NCBI GenBank assembly: GCA_965203985.1
Contig: CBDBDS010000002.1
Span: forward strand, 372,001-436,000
DNA length: 64,000 nucleotides
Reading direction: 5' to 3'
Origin: Bin87 sp965203985
GTDB lineage: Bacteria; Chloroflexota; Dehalococcoidia; Lucifugimonadales; UBA3495
The position numbers and the translations under genes are program-made. The notes beneath the pieces were generated by a model. That model did not search any database. It was not told where the DNA came from and saw only the letters and a list, made by a program, of their open reading frames with translations. How positions within the stretch are numbered: position 1 is the first letter of the stretch; each line of letters opens with the position of its first letter. Below, one piece after another: positions 1 to 9,298 of the stretch.

Positions 1-2
1 GC

Positions 3-524
3 ACCTCCAGCGGCGCGCACCAGGCCATGCTCTTGGGTATGCGTCCCAACGATCCGCGCTACGCGGCGCTGCCCCTGTCGAACGGCGCCTCGGCGCGTGA
101 CGGCACCCTGGGCTGCGTCATCATGGTGTCCCCGGTGATCGATCCGTTGGGCCGGTACCTGTACGCCAAGGGCCTGCGCGACGATGTGACCCCGCCGGCC
201 GGCATGGCCGAGCGGGTGACGCCCAATCACGACGAGTACTGGGTGACGCAGGAAGCCATGGCGGAGGCTGCGCCGGCCCGTGCCCTGGCCGCCGGGGAGC
301 GCATGGAACTCCCGCCTACCCTGTGCCTGGCCCGCTCCTACGAGGAAGCCCACCCGCGTCCGGACCTGGACGAATTCATCGCCCAGTACCGCAAGGCGGG
401 CGGCCCCATCGACGTCAAGATCTTCGAAGGTGAAGGCGAGCGGCTGCTGGAGAACCCGACCACCCAAGTGGCGCAGGAGGCTCTGGAACGGATGACGGCG
501 TTCATCCGTCAGCACCTGGGCTGA
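3..524 (+). CDS. alpha/beta hydrolase, C-terminal part (5' truncated by window)
   Basis: The reading frame is open to the left edge, so this is the C-terminal 173 residues of a longer protein. The first visible residues, TSSGAHQA, fit the end of a G-x-S-x-G nucleophile elbow of an esterase or lipase-like alpha/beta hydrolase. The remainder has the expected strand and helix order, ending in a helix (FIRQHLG) typical of the fold. Where the family usually carries the catalytic histidine (a G-x-x-H turn), this protein reads FEGEGERLLENP with no histidine, so hydrolase activity is uncertain. A hairpin terminator follows. The substrate cannot be deduced. Confidence 0.7.
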   Translation, partial: TSSGAHQAMLLGMRPNDPRYAALPLSNGASARDGTLGCVIMVSPVIDPLGRYLYAKGLRDDVTPPAGMAERVTPNHDEYWVTQEAMAEAAPARALAAGERMELPPTLCLARSYEEAHPRPDLDEFIAQYRKAGGPIDVKIFEGEGERLLENPTTQVAQEALERMTAFIRQHLG

Positions 525-555
525 GCACGAAGGTAACGGACGACGGAACGATCTC

Positions 556-594
556 CGGAGGGCCGGGTTGCGGAACCTGGCCCTCCGCTGTTTT
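556..594 (+). terminator. intrinsic terminator after the hydrolase gene
   Basis: The arms CGGAGGGCC (556-564) and GGCCCTCCG (579-587) pair perfectly. The inner GGGTT/AACCT bases extend the stem, and the hairpin is followed by CTGTTTT. It lies 32 nt past the hydrolase stop codon. Confidence 0.75.
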
Positions 595-713
595 GGATTG
601 ACGAGTCCGACCCATCCGTGTGGGCCGCACGGCCTTACACTTGCGCACAAAGCGTGATTTTGGTAGTAATCCGACAACATGAAAGGGGAAAGCCACGAAA
701 AAGGAGTGCGATC

Positions 714-1169
714 ATGTCACGCGTTACGATGATTCAGCACATCAACATCCAGATCAGCGACAAGGACCGGAGCCGGGACTGGTACGAGAAGGTTTTTGGA
801 GCGGAGTTCCTGGATCGAGGCCCCGAACTGAACCAGCGTCAACTACAGTTGAGAATCGGCAACGGCGAAATCCACAGCACCTTCACTCCCAACCCCAACC
901 CGTCGGGCCACTTCGCGGTGGAGATCCACGATTGGGAGGAGATGATCGCCAACCTCGACGCGCTGGGCGTGCAGTACTCAAAACCCTCCATCCGCGAGTA
1001 CAGCGGCGGCCACTCCACGTATATCAACGACCCGGACGGGAACATGATCGAGTTGGTGCAGCACCCGCTGGGCCTGCGGGACTCCAGGGGCAACACCGTC
1101 GAAGTCGCCCACGATCCGGACGGGATGGTCTGGGCCCGCAAGCCCGGCTACGGTCCACCCACCGGGTAA
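714..1169 (+). CDS. VOC (glyoxalase/dioxygenase superfamily) protein
   Basis: This 151-residue protein belongs to the vicinal oxygen chelate fold. The N-terminal half starts MIQHINIQISDKDRSRDWYE, the usual beta-alpha start with a metal-binding His, and the C-terminal half carries NDPDGNMIELVQHP, whose Glu is a usual metal ligand. The start at 714 is chosen because AAGGAG sits at 701-706 and the upstream extension is not VOC-like. The C-terminus has a second PDG-containing tail. VOC proteins include lyases, extradiol dioxygenases and resistance proteins, so the reaction is not predictable. Two propeller proteins follow on the same strand with gaps of about 50 nt, probably in one operon. Confidence 0.85.
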   Translation: MSRVTMIQHINIQISDKDRSRDWYEKVFGAEFLDRGPELNQRQLQLRIGNGEIHSTFTPNPNPSGHFAVEIHDWEEMIANLDALGVQYSKPSIREYSGGHSTYINDPDGNMIELVQHPLGLRDSRGNTVEVAHDPDGMVWARKPGYGPPTG

Positions 1170-1217
1170 CACCGGCGTCAACACCGCCCGCGGCACAACA
1201 ACCAGGGAGAAGAAGCG

Positions 1218-2243
1218 ATGCCTTATTACATGTACGTTGCCGTGCAGGGCGACAACAAGATCTCCGTCTTCACCATCGACCCCGATACCGGCGGCATGAC
1301 CTTGCAATCCGACGTGGCCGTTGACGGCGGCCCGTTCACCATGGCGATCAGTCCCGACCGCCGCTTCCTCTATGTGGGCTGCCGGGAGATCACCCAACTG
1401 GTCAGTTTCGAGATCGACCAGTCCAGCGGAGGACTGACGCGGAACGGTTCCGTGCCGCTGGACGCCTGGCCCGTGTACGTGGCCACAGACCGCCGGGGCC
1501 GGTTCGTGCTGTCGTCCTACTATCAAGGCGCGCGCGTGGCGGTGCATCCCATCGGCGATGACGGCTCGGTGGGCGGGGATCCCGTCGTATCGCTGGAAAC
1601 CGCCACCGGCGCCCACGCCATGCAGACCGATCCGACCAACGCCTACGCCTTCGTTCCGCACATCGCCGGCAACGGGCCCAACTCGATCTGGCAGTTCCGG
1701 TTCGACGAGAACACCGGCCAAATCACGCCCAACTCGCCGGCCACCGTGGACCCGGAGGAGTTCCTGGGGCCGCGACACTTCTGCTTCCATCCTTCGCTGG
1801 ACGTGCTCTACTTCTCCAACGAGCAGGGTTGCAGCGTCAGCGCGTACAACCTGGACACCTCAAACGGCACGCTGGCGCTGTTCCAGACTGTGACCACCCT
1901 GCCGCCGGAAGGATTCAGCGAGCGGAACACCTGCTCCCAGATCCAGATCACGTCGTCGGGACGGTTCCTGTTCGCGCCCAACCGCGGCCATGACAGCATC
2001 GCCTGCTACACGGTGGACGCGGAAACGGGAGCGCTGACATCCAACGGTATCGTCCAGTCCGAGCCAAGGCCCAACGCCCTGTGCCTGGACCTTCAGGACC
2101 GGTTTATCTACTCCGCCGGCCAGGATTCGGGACAGATGGCCGTCTTCGGCGTCGACGGGGATTCCGGACAGTTGAGCCGCATTGCGACCCATCCGCTGGG
2201 CGAAGGACCCGGCTGGATTTCGATCACCGAACTGTCCGGCTGA
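1218..2243 (+). CDS. lactonase family beta-propeller protein
   Basis: This 341-residue protein resembles the seven-bladed propeller of the 6-phosphogluconolactonase/YbhE type (lactonase family). Repeating blades are visible as YVAVQGDNKISVFTIDPDTG, FLYVGCREITQLVSFEID and FIYSAGQDSGQMAVFGVD. Length matches the family (about 330-390). There is no signal peptide, so a cytoplasmic location is likely. A purine-rich site (GGGAGAAG) lies just before the ATG. The neighbours are a VOC protein and another propeller protein. Sugar-lactone hydrolysis is the family role, but this protein may act on another lactone. Confidence 0.85.
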   Translation: MPYYMYVAVQGDNKISVFTIDPDTGGMTLQSDVAVDGGPFTMAISPDRRFLYVGCREITQLVSFEIDQSSGGLTRNGSVPLDAWPVYVATDRRGRFVLSSYYQGARVAVHPIGDDGSVGGDPVVSLETATGAHAMQTDPTNAYAFVPHIAGNGPNSIWQFRFDENTGQITPNSPATVDPEEFLGPRHFCFHPSLDVLYFSNEQGCSVSAYNLDTSNGTLALFQTVTTLPPEGFSERNTCSQIQITSSGRFLFAPNRGHDSIACYTVDAETGALTSNGIVQSEPRPNALCLDLQDRFIYSAGQDSGQMAVFGVDGDSGQLSRIATHPLGEGPGWISITELSG

Positions 2244-2288
2244 TTCCGCCGACACAAGCAACACGCGACTTCGTAGGAGGCAATCATC

Positions 2289-3260
2289 ATGAGCAAGAAC
2301 TACAGCATCTGCGTGGGAGCGACAGGATTCGGCGGCGGCGTCTGGCACAGCCCGGACGCGGGAGAAAACTGGACGCGGATCCGCGATCCATTCCCGCTGG
2401 GCAGCCAGGTCCGGGCCATGGCGGTGTATCCCGACAACCCCAGCCGCATCCTGGCGGGAGCCGACAACGGCATCTACCGCAGCGAAGACACCGGCGCCTC
2501 GTGGGAGAAGCTCTGGTCACCCATGGACGGCGTGCCCATCTGGTCCATCGCCATAGACCCGGAGGATACCGATACCATCTTCGTGGGCATCAAGCCGGCT
2601 GCGCTGTACCGATCGCGAGACGGCGGTGAGAGTTGGAGCAGGCTGTCCGTGCAAATGGCCCAGGAATGCCACATCGGGCCGCCCATGGTGACCATGCTGA
2701 TGGTGGACCCCAAGGACCACCGCACGGTTTGGGCCGGCGTCGAGGTGGATGGCGTCTACCGCAGCCTGGACGGCGGGGACACCTGGACCCACGTTGAGGG
2801 CGGCGTCCACCCGGACATCCACGGCATGGCCATCGGAATGGGCGAACCCAACCGGGTGCTGGCCAGCACGCCTCGGGAGATCTATGCCACCACGGACATG
2901 GGCGAAAGCTGGCAATCAGTGGTCACCACCGACCAGTTCGTCCTGCCCTACAGCCGCGGCATCGCCGTCAAGCCCGACGACCCCAACGTGATCTTCGCCG
3001 GGGTGGGCGACACGGCCATCGGGGGAGCCGGAGCCATCCAGCGTTCCCGCGACGCCGGCCAGACCTGGGAGCGGCGACCGCTGCCGGTGGAACCCAACTC
3101 CAACATCTGGCAGTTTGCCACCCACCCGGCAGACCCCGACTTCGTGGTCGCCTCCAGCCTCATGGGTGAACTGTATTCCAGCAGCGACGCCGGAGACTCG
3201 TGGGAGAAGGTGAACCGGGAGTTTACCGAGGTGGGCGCCGTCGTGTGGGTACCCAACTGA
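2289..3260 (+). CDS. BNR/Asp-box repeat beta-propeller protein
   Basis: This 323-residue protein is made of sialidase-type Asp-box repeats of the form S-x-D-x-G-x-S/T-W: SPDAGENW, SEDTGASW, SRDGGESW, SLDGGDTW, TDMGESW, SRDAGQTW and SSDAGDSW. This is the sortilin/photosystem-stability-factor-like propeller architecture. There is no signal peptide and no sialidase active-site arginine triad that I can identify, so a binding or scaffold role is more likely than glycoside hydrolysis. GTAGGAGG precedes the start by 8 nt. It is the last gene of the VOC-lactonase-BNR run, and a strong hairpin follows. Confidence 0.85.
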   Translation: MSKNYSICVGATGFGGGVWHSPDAGENWTRIRDPFPLGSQVRAMAVYPDNPSRILAGADNGIYRSEDTGASWEKLWSPMDGVPIWSIAIDPEDTDTIFVGIKPAALYRSRDGGESWSRLSVQMAQECHIGPPMVTMLMVDPKDHRTVWAGVEVDGVYRSLDGGDTWTHVEGGVHPDIHGMAIGMGEPNRVLASTPREIYATTDMGESWQSVVTTDQFVLPYSRGIAVKPDDPNVIFAGVGDTAIGGAGAIQRSRDAGQTWERRPLPVEPNSNIWQFATHPADPDFVVASSLMGELYSSSDAGDSWEKVNREFTEVGAVVWVPN

Positions 3261-3304
3261 TTCCTCCCCCGGAAGAGTCAGACCGGTCGCCGTGCGGTGA
3301 CTGT

Positions 3305-3336
3305 CACGGGGGCGAGGCCATGGCTTCGCCCCCGTG
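3305..3336 (+). terminator. hairpin after the BNR gene
   Basis: The arms 3305-3320 and 3321-3336 form a 16-bp stem with a single G-U pair and almost no loop. No T-tract follows, so termination is possible but unproven. Confidence 0.45.
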
Positions 3337-3504
3337 CGCATTAGCAGCCGGTTCGGCGGACGATGTGAACCCCATACGTTATATCGCGCGGCTTCAGGTA
3401 TCGGTATGTTGAATAATTGGAGTACAATGCGCGGATTACCGTAAGGTGAACATCAGGTTTCGACCCCGCGCCAGGCCGCTGCTTGACACGGCCGGAGACG
3501 CTAA

Positions 3505-4908
3505 ATGTCAACAACCCCAGCACCGCAGCCCAACTTCTTCGCCCAGAGGGCGCACCGGTTCCTTGCGGCGCTGGTTTTTCGAGACTTCCGATTCCTCGCC
3601 CTTTCTACGCTGTGCAGCAGCAGCGGCGCCTGGGCGCTGATCGTCGCTCGTGGTGCCTGGGTTTACAGCATCCCCGAGTTGGAGGGCACCCAGGGGCTGT
3701 GGGTCGGGCTGATCACCTTCGCGGCCATGTCCCCGCGTTTCTTCGCGACCCCGTTCATCGGCTATCTTGCCGACAAGATGACCCGCAAGACGCTGCTGCA
3801 GCGGGTGTACATCCTCCAGATCATCCAGGCGTCCGTCATGGCCGTCCTGGTGATGACCGGTGTCACCAATCCCTGGTACGTGGTCATCCTGGCGGTGGTG
3901 AACGGGACGCTGCGCTCCACGCAAATGACGGCTTCCCAGTCACTGACGCCCAACCTGGTGGACCGGGACCGCCTGCCCAACGCGGTGGCGCTCAACCAGG
4001 CGATGCAGCAGGGCTCCCGCGCCGTGGGCCCGGCCATCCTGCTGGCGATTTCCGTCACCGTGGGCAGCAGCGCCATCTTCGGGTCCGGCGGCTTCGACTT
4101 CTCGCTGCAGGACCTGGTGCTCACCCTGGGAACCTCCGCCATCGTGTTCTGGGCCTGCGCCGTTTTCTACCTGGTAGCCCTGGCGTCCGCGCTCAACATC
4201 CGGTTGGTGTCGTCCGGCGTGATCGACCGTCGCCGGGGTTTCTGGGCCAACGTGGCCGCAGGGTTCGCGTATATCTACAGCACGCCCCTGGTTTTCGGCA
4301 TCCTCATGATCGCGCTGGCCCACTGCGTGCTGGTGATGTCCTTTGAGTCCATGCTGCCGCCCCTGGCGCTGGAAAAGCTCTCGCCCGACGGCATCACTTT
4401 CAACCAGAACGACGTCTACGCGCTGATGGCCGCCCTCGGCGTCGGCGCGCTGTTCTCCTCGTTGTTCGTGGGCGGCATCGTCAACCACATGACCAGGGGC
4501 CGGGTCTTCCTGCTCCTGGGTTTCACCAGCAGCCTGACGCCCATCGGAATGGGCCTGTCATCCCAGACCGGCATCTCGGTGATCGCGGCGGTCATGATGG
4601 GATTGGGCACCTCCGGGTTTATGACCATCACCCATACCATCATCCAGTCGGTGGTGCCGGACGAGATCCGCGGTCGCGTCTCTTCGGCGTACTCCATGCA
4701 CATCGGCGGGAGCATGGCCTTCGCCAACTTGTTGTACGGCCGGTTGGCCGACTTCTGGAACGCGGGCAACGTGATGGCGGTGGCGGGAGCGGCGTTCACG
4801 CTGGTGGTGCTCGGGACCGTGATCGCCAGCGGCTTTTGGCGCGACATCTATTTCCGGGGTACGGCTCGCCCGGTGGCCGCCGCCAGTCCCAGCGGAGGCA
4901 ACGACTGA
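3505..4908 (+). CDS. MFS transporter (MFS_3/EntS-like)
   Basis: This is a 467-residue integral membrane protein with about twelve hydrophobic segments. The MFS loop 2-3 signature appears as GYLADKMTRKTLLQ after the second helix. Residues such as RDFRFLALSTLCSSSG at the N-terminus and the DRDRLPNAVALNQAMQQGSRAVGP block are typical of the EntS-like exporter branch, which often exports siderophores or drugs. The substrate is unknown. No good ribosome-binding site precedes the ATG. It is convergent with a second transporter of the same branch 59 bp away. Confidence 0.85.
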   Translation: MSTTPAPQPNFFAQRAHRFLAALVFRDFRFLALSTLCSSSGAWALIVARGAWVYSIPELEGTQGLWVGLITFAAMSPRFFATPFIGYLADKMTRKTLLQRVYILQIIQASVMAVLVMTGVTNPWYVVILAVVNGTLRSTQMTASQSLTPNLVDRDRLPNAVALNQAMQQGSRAVGPAILLAISVTVGSSAIFGSGGFDFSLQDLVLTLGTSAIVFWACAVFYLVALASALNIRLVSSGVIDRRRGFWANVAAGFAYIYSTPLVFGILMIALAHCVLVMSFESMLPPLALEKLSPDGITFNQNDVYALMAALGVGALFSSLFVGGIVNHMTRGRVFLLLGFTSSLTPIGMGLSSQTGISVIAAVMMGLGTSGFMTITHTIIQSVVPDEIRGRVSSAYSMHIGGSMAFANLLYGRLADFWNAGNVMAVAGAAFTLVVLGTVIASGFWRDIYFRGTARPVAAASPSGGND

Positions 4909-4967
4909 CCGGCAACCCAACTCGCCGGCTCGCTAATCCGGCGATGCTCTGCATCGGTGCGACCGCC

Positions 4968-6230
4968 CTACCCGGCCGGGGTGGTAGCGAGATGGCGACC
5001 CGCCGCCCGCCCCAGTCCGAACCACAGGGTCACCAGAAGGCACAGTCCGGCGGCTATGGTGATGGCGGCGGACCAACCCATCCAACCGGCGGCGGCGGCC
5101 AGCGGCAACGCCCCCAAATTGTGGAACCCCGGCGTGAAGTGCAGCACGCCCATGACCCTGCCGCGTATCTCGCCCGGTGCGGACAGTTGCAGGATGGTGG
5201 TTGCCAGAGGCCAAACGGTTCCCAGGCTCAGCACCCCAACCACCAGGAACAGCGACCATGACACCCAGAACCAGTTCGACCAGGCGAACAACGTCAGACA
5301 GGCGCAGAACGACACCAGGCAAACCAGCAGCCACCGGTACAGCCAGGCCCGGTGCATGAAGGTGATGAGCAGGTTCCCCAGCAGCGAACCGACTCCCGAG
5401 GCCAGCAACAGCAGCCCGGCTCCCGACGCCTCGGTGCCCAGGTGTTCCTTGGCGAAGGGCGGGATCACCGCAAGGTGGCTCATGCCGAAGCCGCCCCAGG
5501 CGCACGCCAGCACCAGGACGGTGAGCAGCACCGGCGCACGCCAGATCTGCGCCATGCCGTCCGTGAAGTTCCGCAGTATCGGTTGGGATGCCGGTCTCGT
5601 TTCTCGCGGTATGGGGCGGATCCTTGCCACGCACAACACGCTGATCGCATAGCACGCAACGTTAGCCAGGAGCGCGGCGCTGATGCTCCAGTGGTCGATG
5701 ATCGCGCCCACCAGTGGCGGCCCGACGATCCGGCCGATGTGCACGGCGGCGTTGAAGTGGGCCACCGCATCAAGCAGGGTGCGCTGGTCCACCAGGTCGG
5801 CAACCATTGCGACCCGCGCCGGCTGGTTCAGTGCCTGCAACGAGCCCAGCAGCACGGCGGCTACGTAGACGTGCCAGACGGCAATCACACCGGTCAGTGA
5901 CAGCGCCGCCAGCACGGACATCGACGCCCCCACCGCCAACTGTATGGTTATCAGCAGTCGCTTCCGGTCGATGCGGTCGGCGATCACCCCTCCGACCATC
6001 AGCAGGCCGACGTTGGGCAGCCCATAGAGGAACAGCGTCAGACCCACCTTGGTGCTCGATCCGCTGACTTCCAGCACCAGCCAGCTCAGAACGAGCATCT
6101 GCGCCCCCTGGGAGAGGGCCTGGGTGGCCGATCCGGTCCAATACCACCGGAAGTTGTACGACCGCCACGGACTCAGTATCCGCGTGGCATAGGAAGCCGC
6201 GCGTCCTCGAGAGGACTGGGTTTCTAGCAC
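4968..6230 (-). CDS. MFS transporter (MFS_3/EntS-like)
   Basis: This 420-residue membrane protein of the same MFS branch as its convergent neighbour starts with a cytoplasmic stretch and SYNFRWYWTGSATQALSQGA. The signature GGVIADRIDRKRLLI follows helix 2, then LNQPARVAMVADLV. About ten to twelve transmembrane segments are visible. The N-terminal RGRAASYATRILSPWRSY may include several non-native residues. The two convergent transporters share motifs but are clearly diverged, so they are not a recent duplication. Substrate unknown. Confidence 0.85.
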   Translation of the reverse strand: MLETQSSRGRAASYATRILSPWRSYNFRWYWTGSATQALSQGAQMLVLSWLVLEVSGSSTKVGLTLFLYGLPNVGLLMVGGVIADRIDRKRLLITIQLAVGASMSVLAALSLTGVIAVWHVYVAAVLLGSLQALNQPARVAMVADLVDQRTLLDAVAHFNAAVHIGRIVGPPLVGAIIDHWSISAALLANVACYAISVLCVARIRPIPRETRPASQPILRNFTDGMAQIWRAPVLLTVLVLACAWGGFGMSHLAVIPPFAKEHLGTEASGAGLLLLASGVGSLLGNLLITFMHRAWLYRWLLVCLVSFCACLTLFAWSNWFWVSWSLFLVVGVLSLGTVWPLATTILQLSAPGEIRGRVMGVLHFTPGFHNLGALPLAAAAGWMGWSAAITIAAGLCLLVTLWFGLGRAAGRHLATTPAG

Positions 6231-6720
6231 CGGCAGGCCCTGACAGCCCCTGCCGTCAACCCCTCAGACTCCCCGCGCAGTCCAACTCGCCGCGCCGGCA
6301 ACAATGTACACAACATACTGACCACGGGGCGATTGTAATCTATCCTGCGCCGGGATGGGCCGCGGGTCGCATTCCGCTGGACAATAGAGCCAGCATTCGC
6401 CGGCGCGAACGACCCAGCTTGTCAAGCGCAAGCAATTCCGGGGTCAGGTGGTTGTCGCGTGCGTGAACATGCCTCGGTGAGGGTACATCGAAGAGAGGAA
6501 GTCCTGGATTTCCGTATGTGTTTTCATAATAGAAAACATTGACGAATTGAGCAGTTCGGGCTAGCATGGCGCTCAAATTAACGAATTGCTGCCAACAGCC
6601 GCTGCGTGTCCGAAGAAACGGCCGTTTCGACACGCTCCGGCGTCAATCCCGGTGGGAAAAGCAACCGCCGGGTCGTTGGTGGTTAGTTGCGTGAAAAACT
6701 AGGATCCAGGAGGTAACAGG
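6231..6720. other. 490-bp intergenic region without a supported gene
   Basis: This region separates the divergent MFS transporter and DUF1800 genes. A 97-codon open frame on the minus strand (6340-6633) has no family resemblance, no ribosome-binding site and biased residues, so I do not call it. The stretch 6500-6600 is AT-richer than its surroundings and could hold promoters. GGAGG lies just ahead of the DUF1800 start. Confidence 0.5.
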
Positions 6721-8127
6721 ATGGCAGAACAAGACATTGCCTTGATGGCTCACCTCATGCGCCGCGCCGGTTTCGGGGCGACCTATGAGGAACTGGAGGC
6801 GCGCGCCGCCAACGGCTACGAGGCCACGGTGGAAGAACTGCTGAACCCGGAGTCCCAGCCCGCTATCCAGGATGACATCCTGATGCGCTATCAGCCGCAG
6901 TGGGTGTCCAAGGCGGGCCTCGAGGGTCAGCAGGAAGAGTGGACCTACCGGATGATCAACACCAAGCGGCCGCTTGAAGAGAAGATCGCCCTGTTCTGGC
7001 ACCACATCTTCTGCACGGGGCACGCCAAGTGCGAGTATCCCAAGCAGCAGAACATCGAGCTCGACATGTTCCGCACCCTGGGGTTCGGGAACTTCGAGGA
7101 ACTGCTCATGGGCCTGTCCATGGACCCCGCCATGGTGTTCTACCTGGACAACTGCATGAGCCACAAGGACGCCATCAACGAGAACTGGGGCCGCGAGCTT
7201 CTGGAGCTCTTCTCCTTGGGCGTCGGCATGGACGGCAACGCCAACTACTCCGAGGACGACGTCAAGGAAGCCGCCCGGGCCTTCACTGGATGGACGGTGA
7301 CCAACTCCATCCCTCGGTATCCGTACGGCAAGTACGAGGCGGCGTTCATCTATGACCCGTCCGACCACGATTACACCGAAAAGTCGTTCCTGGGTGAGAC
7401 GGGCAACTTCAACGGCGAGGACATCGTCAAGATTGTCGCCCGGCAGCCGGCAGCCGCCCGGTTCGTGGCGCGGCACATGTACAACTTCTTCGTCGCCGAT
7501 GAGCCGCAGGTTCCCGCCTGGCAGAACACGCCGCCGCGTGATCCGGAAGCCATCAAGATGCTGGAAGACGAGTACTTCCGCTCCGGCTACGACATCCGCT
7601 CCATGCTCCGCGTGCTGTTCAACTCCGACTTCTTCAAGAACGCCCGGTTCGAGAAGGTGAAGAGCCCTACCGAGACCGTCGTGGGCACCATGCGCTTGGT
7701 CGGCGATTTCGACATGCCCAGGCCCGGCCTGAACGCCATGACCCTGACCATCCGCTACATGGGCCAGGACCTGCTCAACCCGCCCACCGTGGAGGGCTGG
7801 CACACCGGCCGTGAATGGATCGACAGCGGCACCCTGGTGGAGCGCATCAACTTCACCGCCGACGCAGTGGGTGACACCTCCCACCGCGGCGTGCAGGCGA
7901 TCATCAACCGCCTGGGTTCCGAGGGCGACACCATCTCGTCCGAGCGCTTGGTGGACGGCTGCCTGCAGTTGCTCGGCCACTACCAGTTGGCCGACGTCAC
8001 CCGCAACGAGCTCATCGCGTTGGCGGACAGCGAAGGCGAGCTTCGGACCGGCACCGACGAGTTCGGCACCCGCGTCGGGCAGATGCTGCAGTCCATCGTG
8101 GCGACCACCGAGTACCTGTTCGAGTAA
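6721..8127 (+). CDS. DUF1800 family protein
   Basis: This 468-residue protein begins with the hallmark HLMRRAGFGATYEELEA and carries the family's conserved FWHHIFCTG, NENWGRELLELFSLGVG, EAARAFTGWT, FVARHMYNFFVADEP and LLNPPTVEGW stretches. It is full length for the family. DUF1800 and DUF1501 proteins are almost always adjacent, and their biochemical role is unknown. DUF1501 follows 16 nt downstream. GGAGGT lies 8 nt before the ATG. No Tat or Sec signal is visible at this start. Confidence 0.93.
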   Translation: MAEQDIALMAHLMRRAGFGATYEELEARAANGYEATVEELLNPESQPAIQDDILMRYQPQWVSKAGLEGQQEEWTYRMINTKRPLEEKIALFWHHIFCTGHAKCEYPKQQNIELDMFRTLGFGNFEELLMGLSMDPAMVFYLDNCMSHKDAINENWGRELLELFSLGVGMDGNANYSEDDVKEAARAFTGWTVTNSIPRYPYGKYEAAFIYDPSDHDYTEKSFLGETGNFNGEDIVKIVARQPAAARFVARHMYNFFVADEPQVPAWQNTPPRDPEAIKMLEDEYFRSGYDIRSMLRVLFNSDFFKNARFEKVKSPTETVVGTMRLVGDFDMPRPGLNAMTLTIRYMGQDLLNPPTVEGWHTGREWIDSGTLVERINFTADAVGDTSHRGVQAIINRLGSEGDTISSERLVDGCLQLLGHYQLADVTRNELIALADSEGELRTGTDEFGTRVGQMLQSIVATTEYLFE

Positions 8128-8143
8128 CAAAAGGGGGAATGAT

Positions 8144-9277
8144 ATGACATCCACCAAGAAAGATCCGGTGCTGGTGGTCCTCCAGTTGTCGGGGGGCAAC
8201 GATGCCCTGAACACGATCGTCCCTTACGGCGATCCCCTGTATCTGGACAACCGGCCCAACGTGCGGATCCCTGTCGACCAGGTTCTGCCCATCACTGACC
8301 GTGTCGGGTTCAACCCGGCCATGGCGCCCATGAAGCGCCTGTACGATGAGGGCAAGGTCGCCATCATCCAGGGCGTGGGCTATCCCACTCCCAGCCGCTC
8401 CCACTTCCGGTCCATGGACATCTGGCACACCTGCGAGCCCGACAAGGTCGGTGACGAAGGCTGGCTGGGCCGCGCCGTCCGTGACCTGGACCCGGGGAAG
8501 GAAAACGTGCTGACCGGCGTCAACTTCGGTCGCGGGCTCCCCCGGGCCCTGGTGGCCCCGGGCGTGCCCGTCGCGTCGGTGGGCAACCTCGAGACCTACG
8601 GAGTGCTCACGGGCATCGAGATCGAGGAACAGCGCACCAAGGCTCTGGACGTGTTCTCACGCGTCTACTCGCCCATGCTGGGCCAGGGCCCGGTGCTGGA
8701 CTACTTCGCCCAGACCGGCCTGGACGCGCTGGAAGGCGCCGACATCCTGAGCACCGCTCCCCAGATGTATTCCTCCTCGGTGGAATACGGGAACGACACG
8801 GTCGCCCAGTATATGCGCAACATAGCGCAGACCCACCTGGCCGGGTTCGGCACCCGCGTGCTGTACACCACCGCGCCGTACAACAGCTTCGATACCCACG
8901 CCGGCGAGTTGGCCAACCACACCAGGCTGTGGACGGAAACGTCCCACGCCGTGGCTGACTTCTACGACGACCTGAAAGAACACAATGCCGGCGACGAAGT
9001 CGTCCTGCTGGTGTTCACCGAGTTCGGCCGCCGCGTCCATGACAATGGTTCCGGCACCGACCACGGCTCGGGCGGCGTTGCGTTCGTCGTCGGCGAGAGC
9101 GTGAACGGCGGTCTCTACGGCGAATATCCGTCGCTGGAAGAGAACCAGTTGCTGGAGGGCGACCTCCACTACAACAACGACTTCCGTGGCCTGTACTCCA
9201 CGCTGCTCGAGAAGCACATGGGTCTGGACGCCCAGCCCATCGTGAATGGCTCCTTCGAGCAGATGGACTTCATTTAG
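8144..9277 (+). CDS. DUF1501 family protein
   Basis: This 377-residue protein carries the family's typical LVVLQLSGGNDALNTIVPY near residue 10, the GYPTPSRSHFRSMDIWHT block and the C-terminal FTEFGRRVHDNGSGTDHGSGG block. The last is shared with the sulfatase/alkaline phosphatase-like superfamily, to which DUF1501 is distantly related. The start at 8144 follows AAGGGGG. An upstream open extension overlaps DUF1800 and is not family-like. Most DUF1501 proteins begin with a twin-arginine signal; this one begins directly at the domain, implying a cytoplasmic version. It pairs with DUF1800 upstream and an NHL protein downstream. Confidence 0.93.
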   Translation: MTSTKKDPVLVVLQLSGGNDALNTIVPYGDPLYLDNRPNVRIPVDQVLPITDRVGFNPAMAPMKRLYDEGKVAIIQGVGYPTPSRSHFRSMDIWHTCEPDKVGDEGWLGRAVRDLDPGKENVLTGVNFGRGLPRALVAPGVPVASVGNLETYGVLTGIEIEEQRTKALDVFSRVYSPMLGQGPVLDYFAQTGLDALEGADILSTAPQMYSSSVEYGNDTVAQYMRNIAQTHLAGFGTRVLYTTAPYNSFDTHAGELANHTRLWTETSHAVADFYDDLKEHNAGDEVVLLVFTEFGRRVHDNGSGTDHGSGGVAFVVGESVNGGLYGEYPSLEENQLLEGDLHYNNDFRGLYSTLLEKHMGLDAQPIVNGSFEQMDFI

Positions 9278-9298
9278 CCCGGTGGAGGGGAGACGATT

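Noticed and set aside
6340..6633. 97-codon minus-strand frame in the 6.2-6.7 kb gap
   Set aside because: No ribosome-binding site, no family match and no neighbour in the same transcript.
6643..8214. 523-codon open frame on the minus strand
   Set aside because: It is antisense to the DUF1800 gene, with no ribosome-binding site and no recognisable domain.
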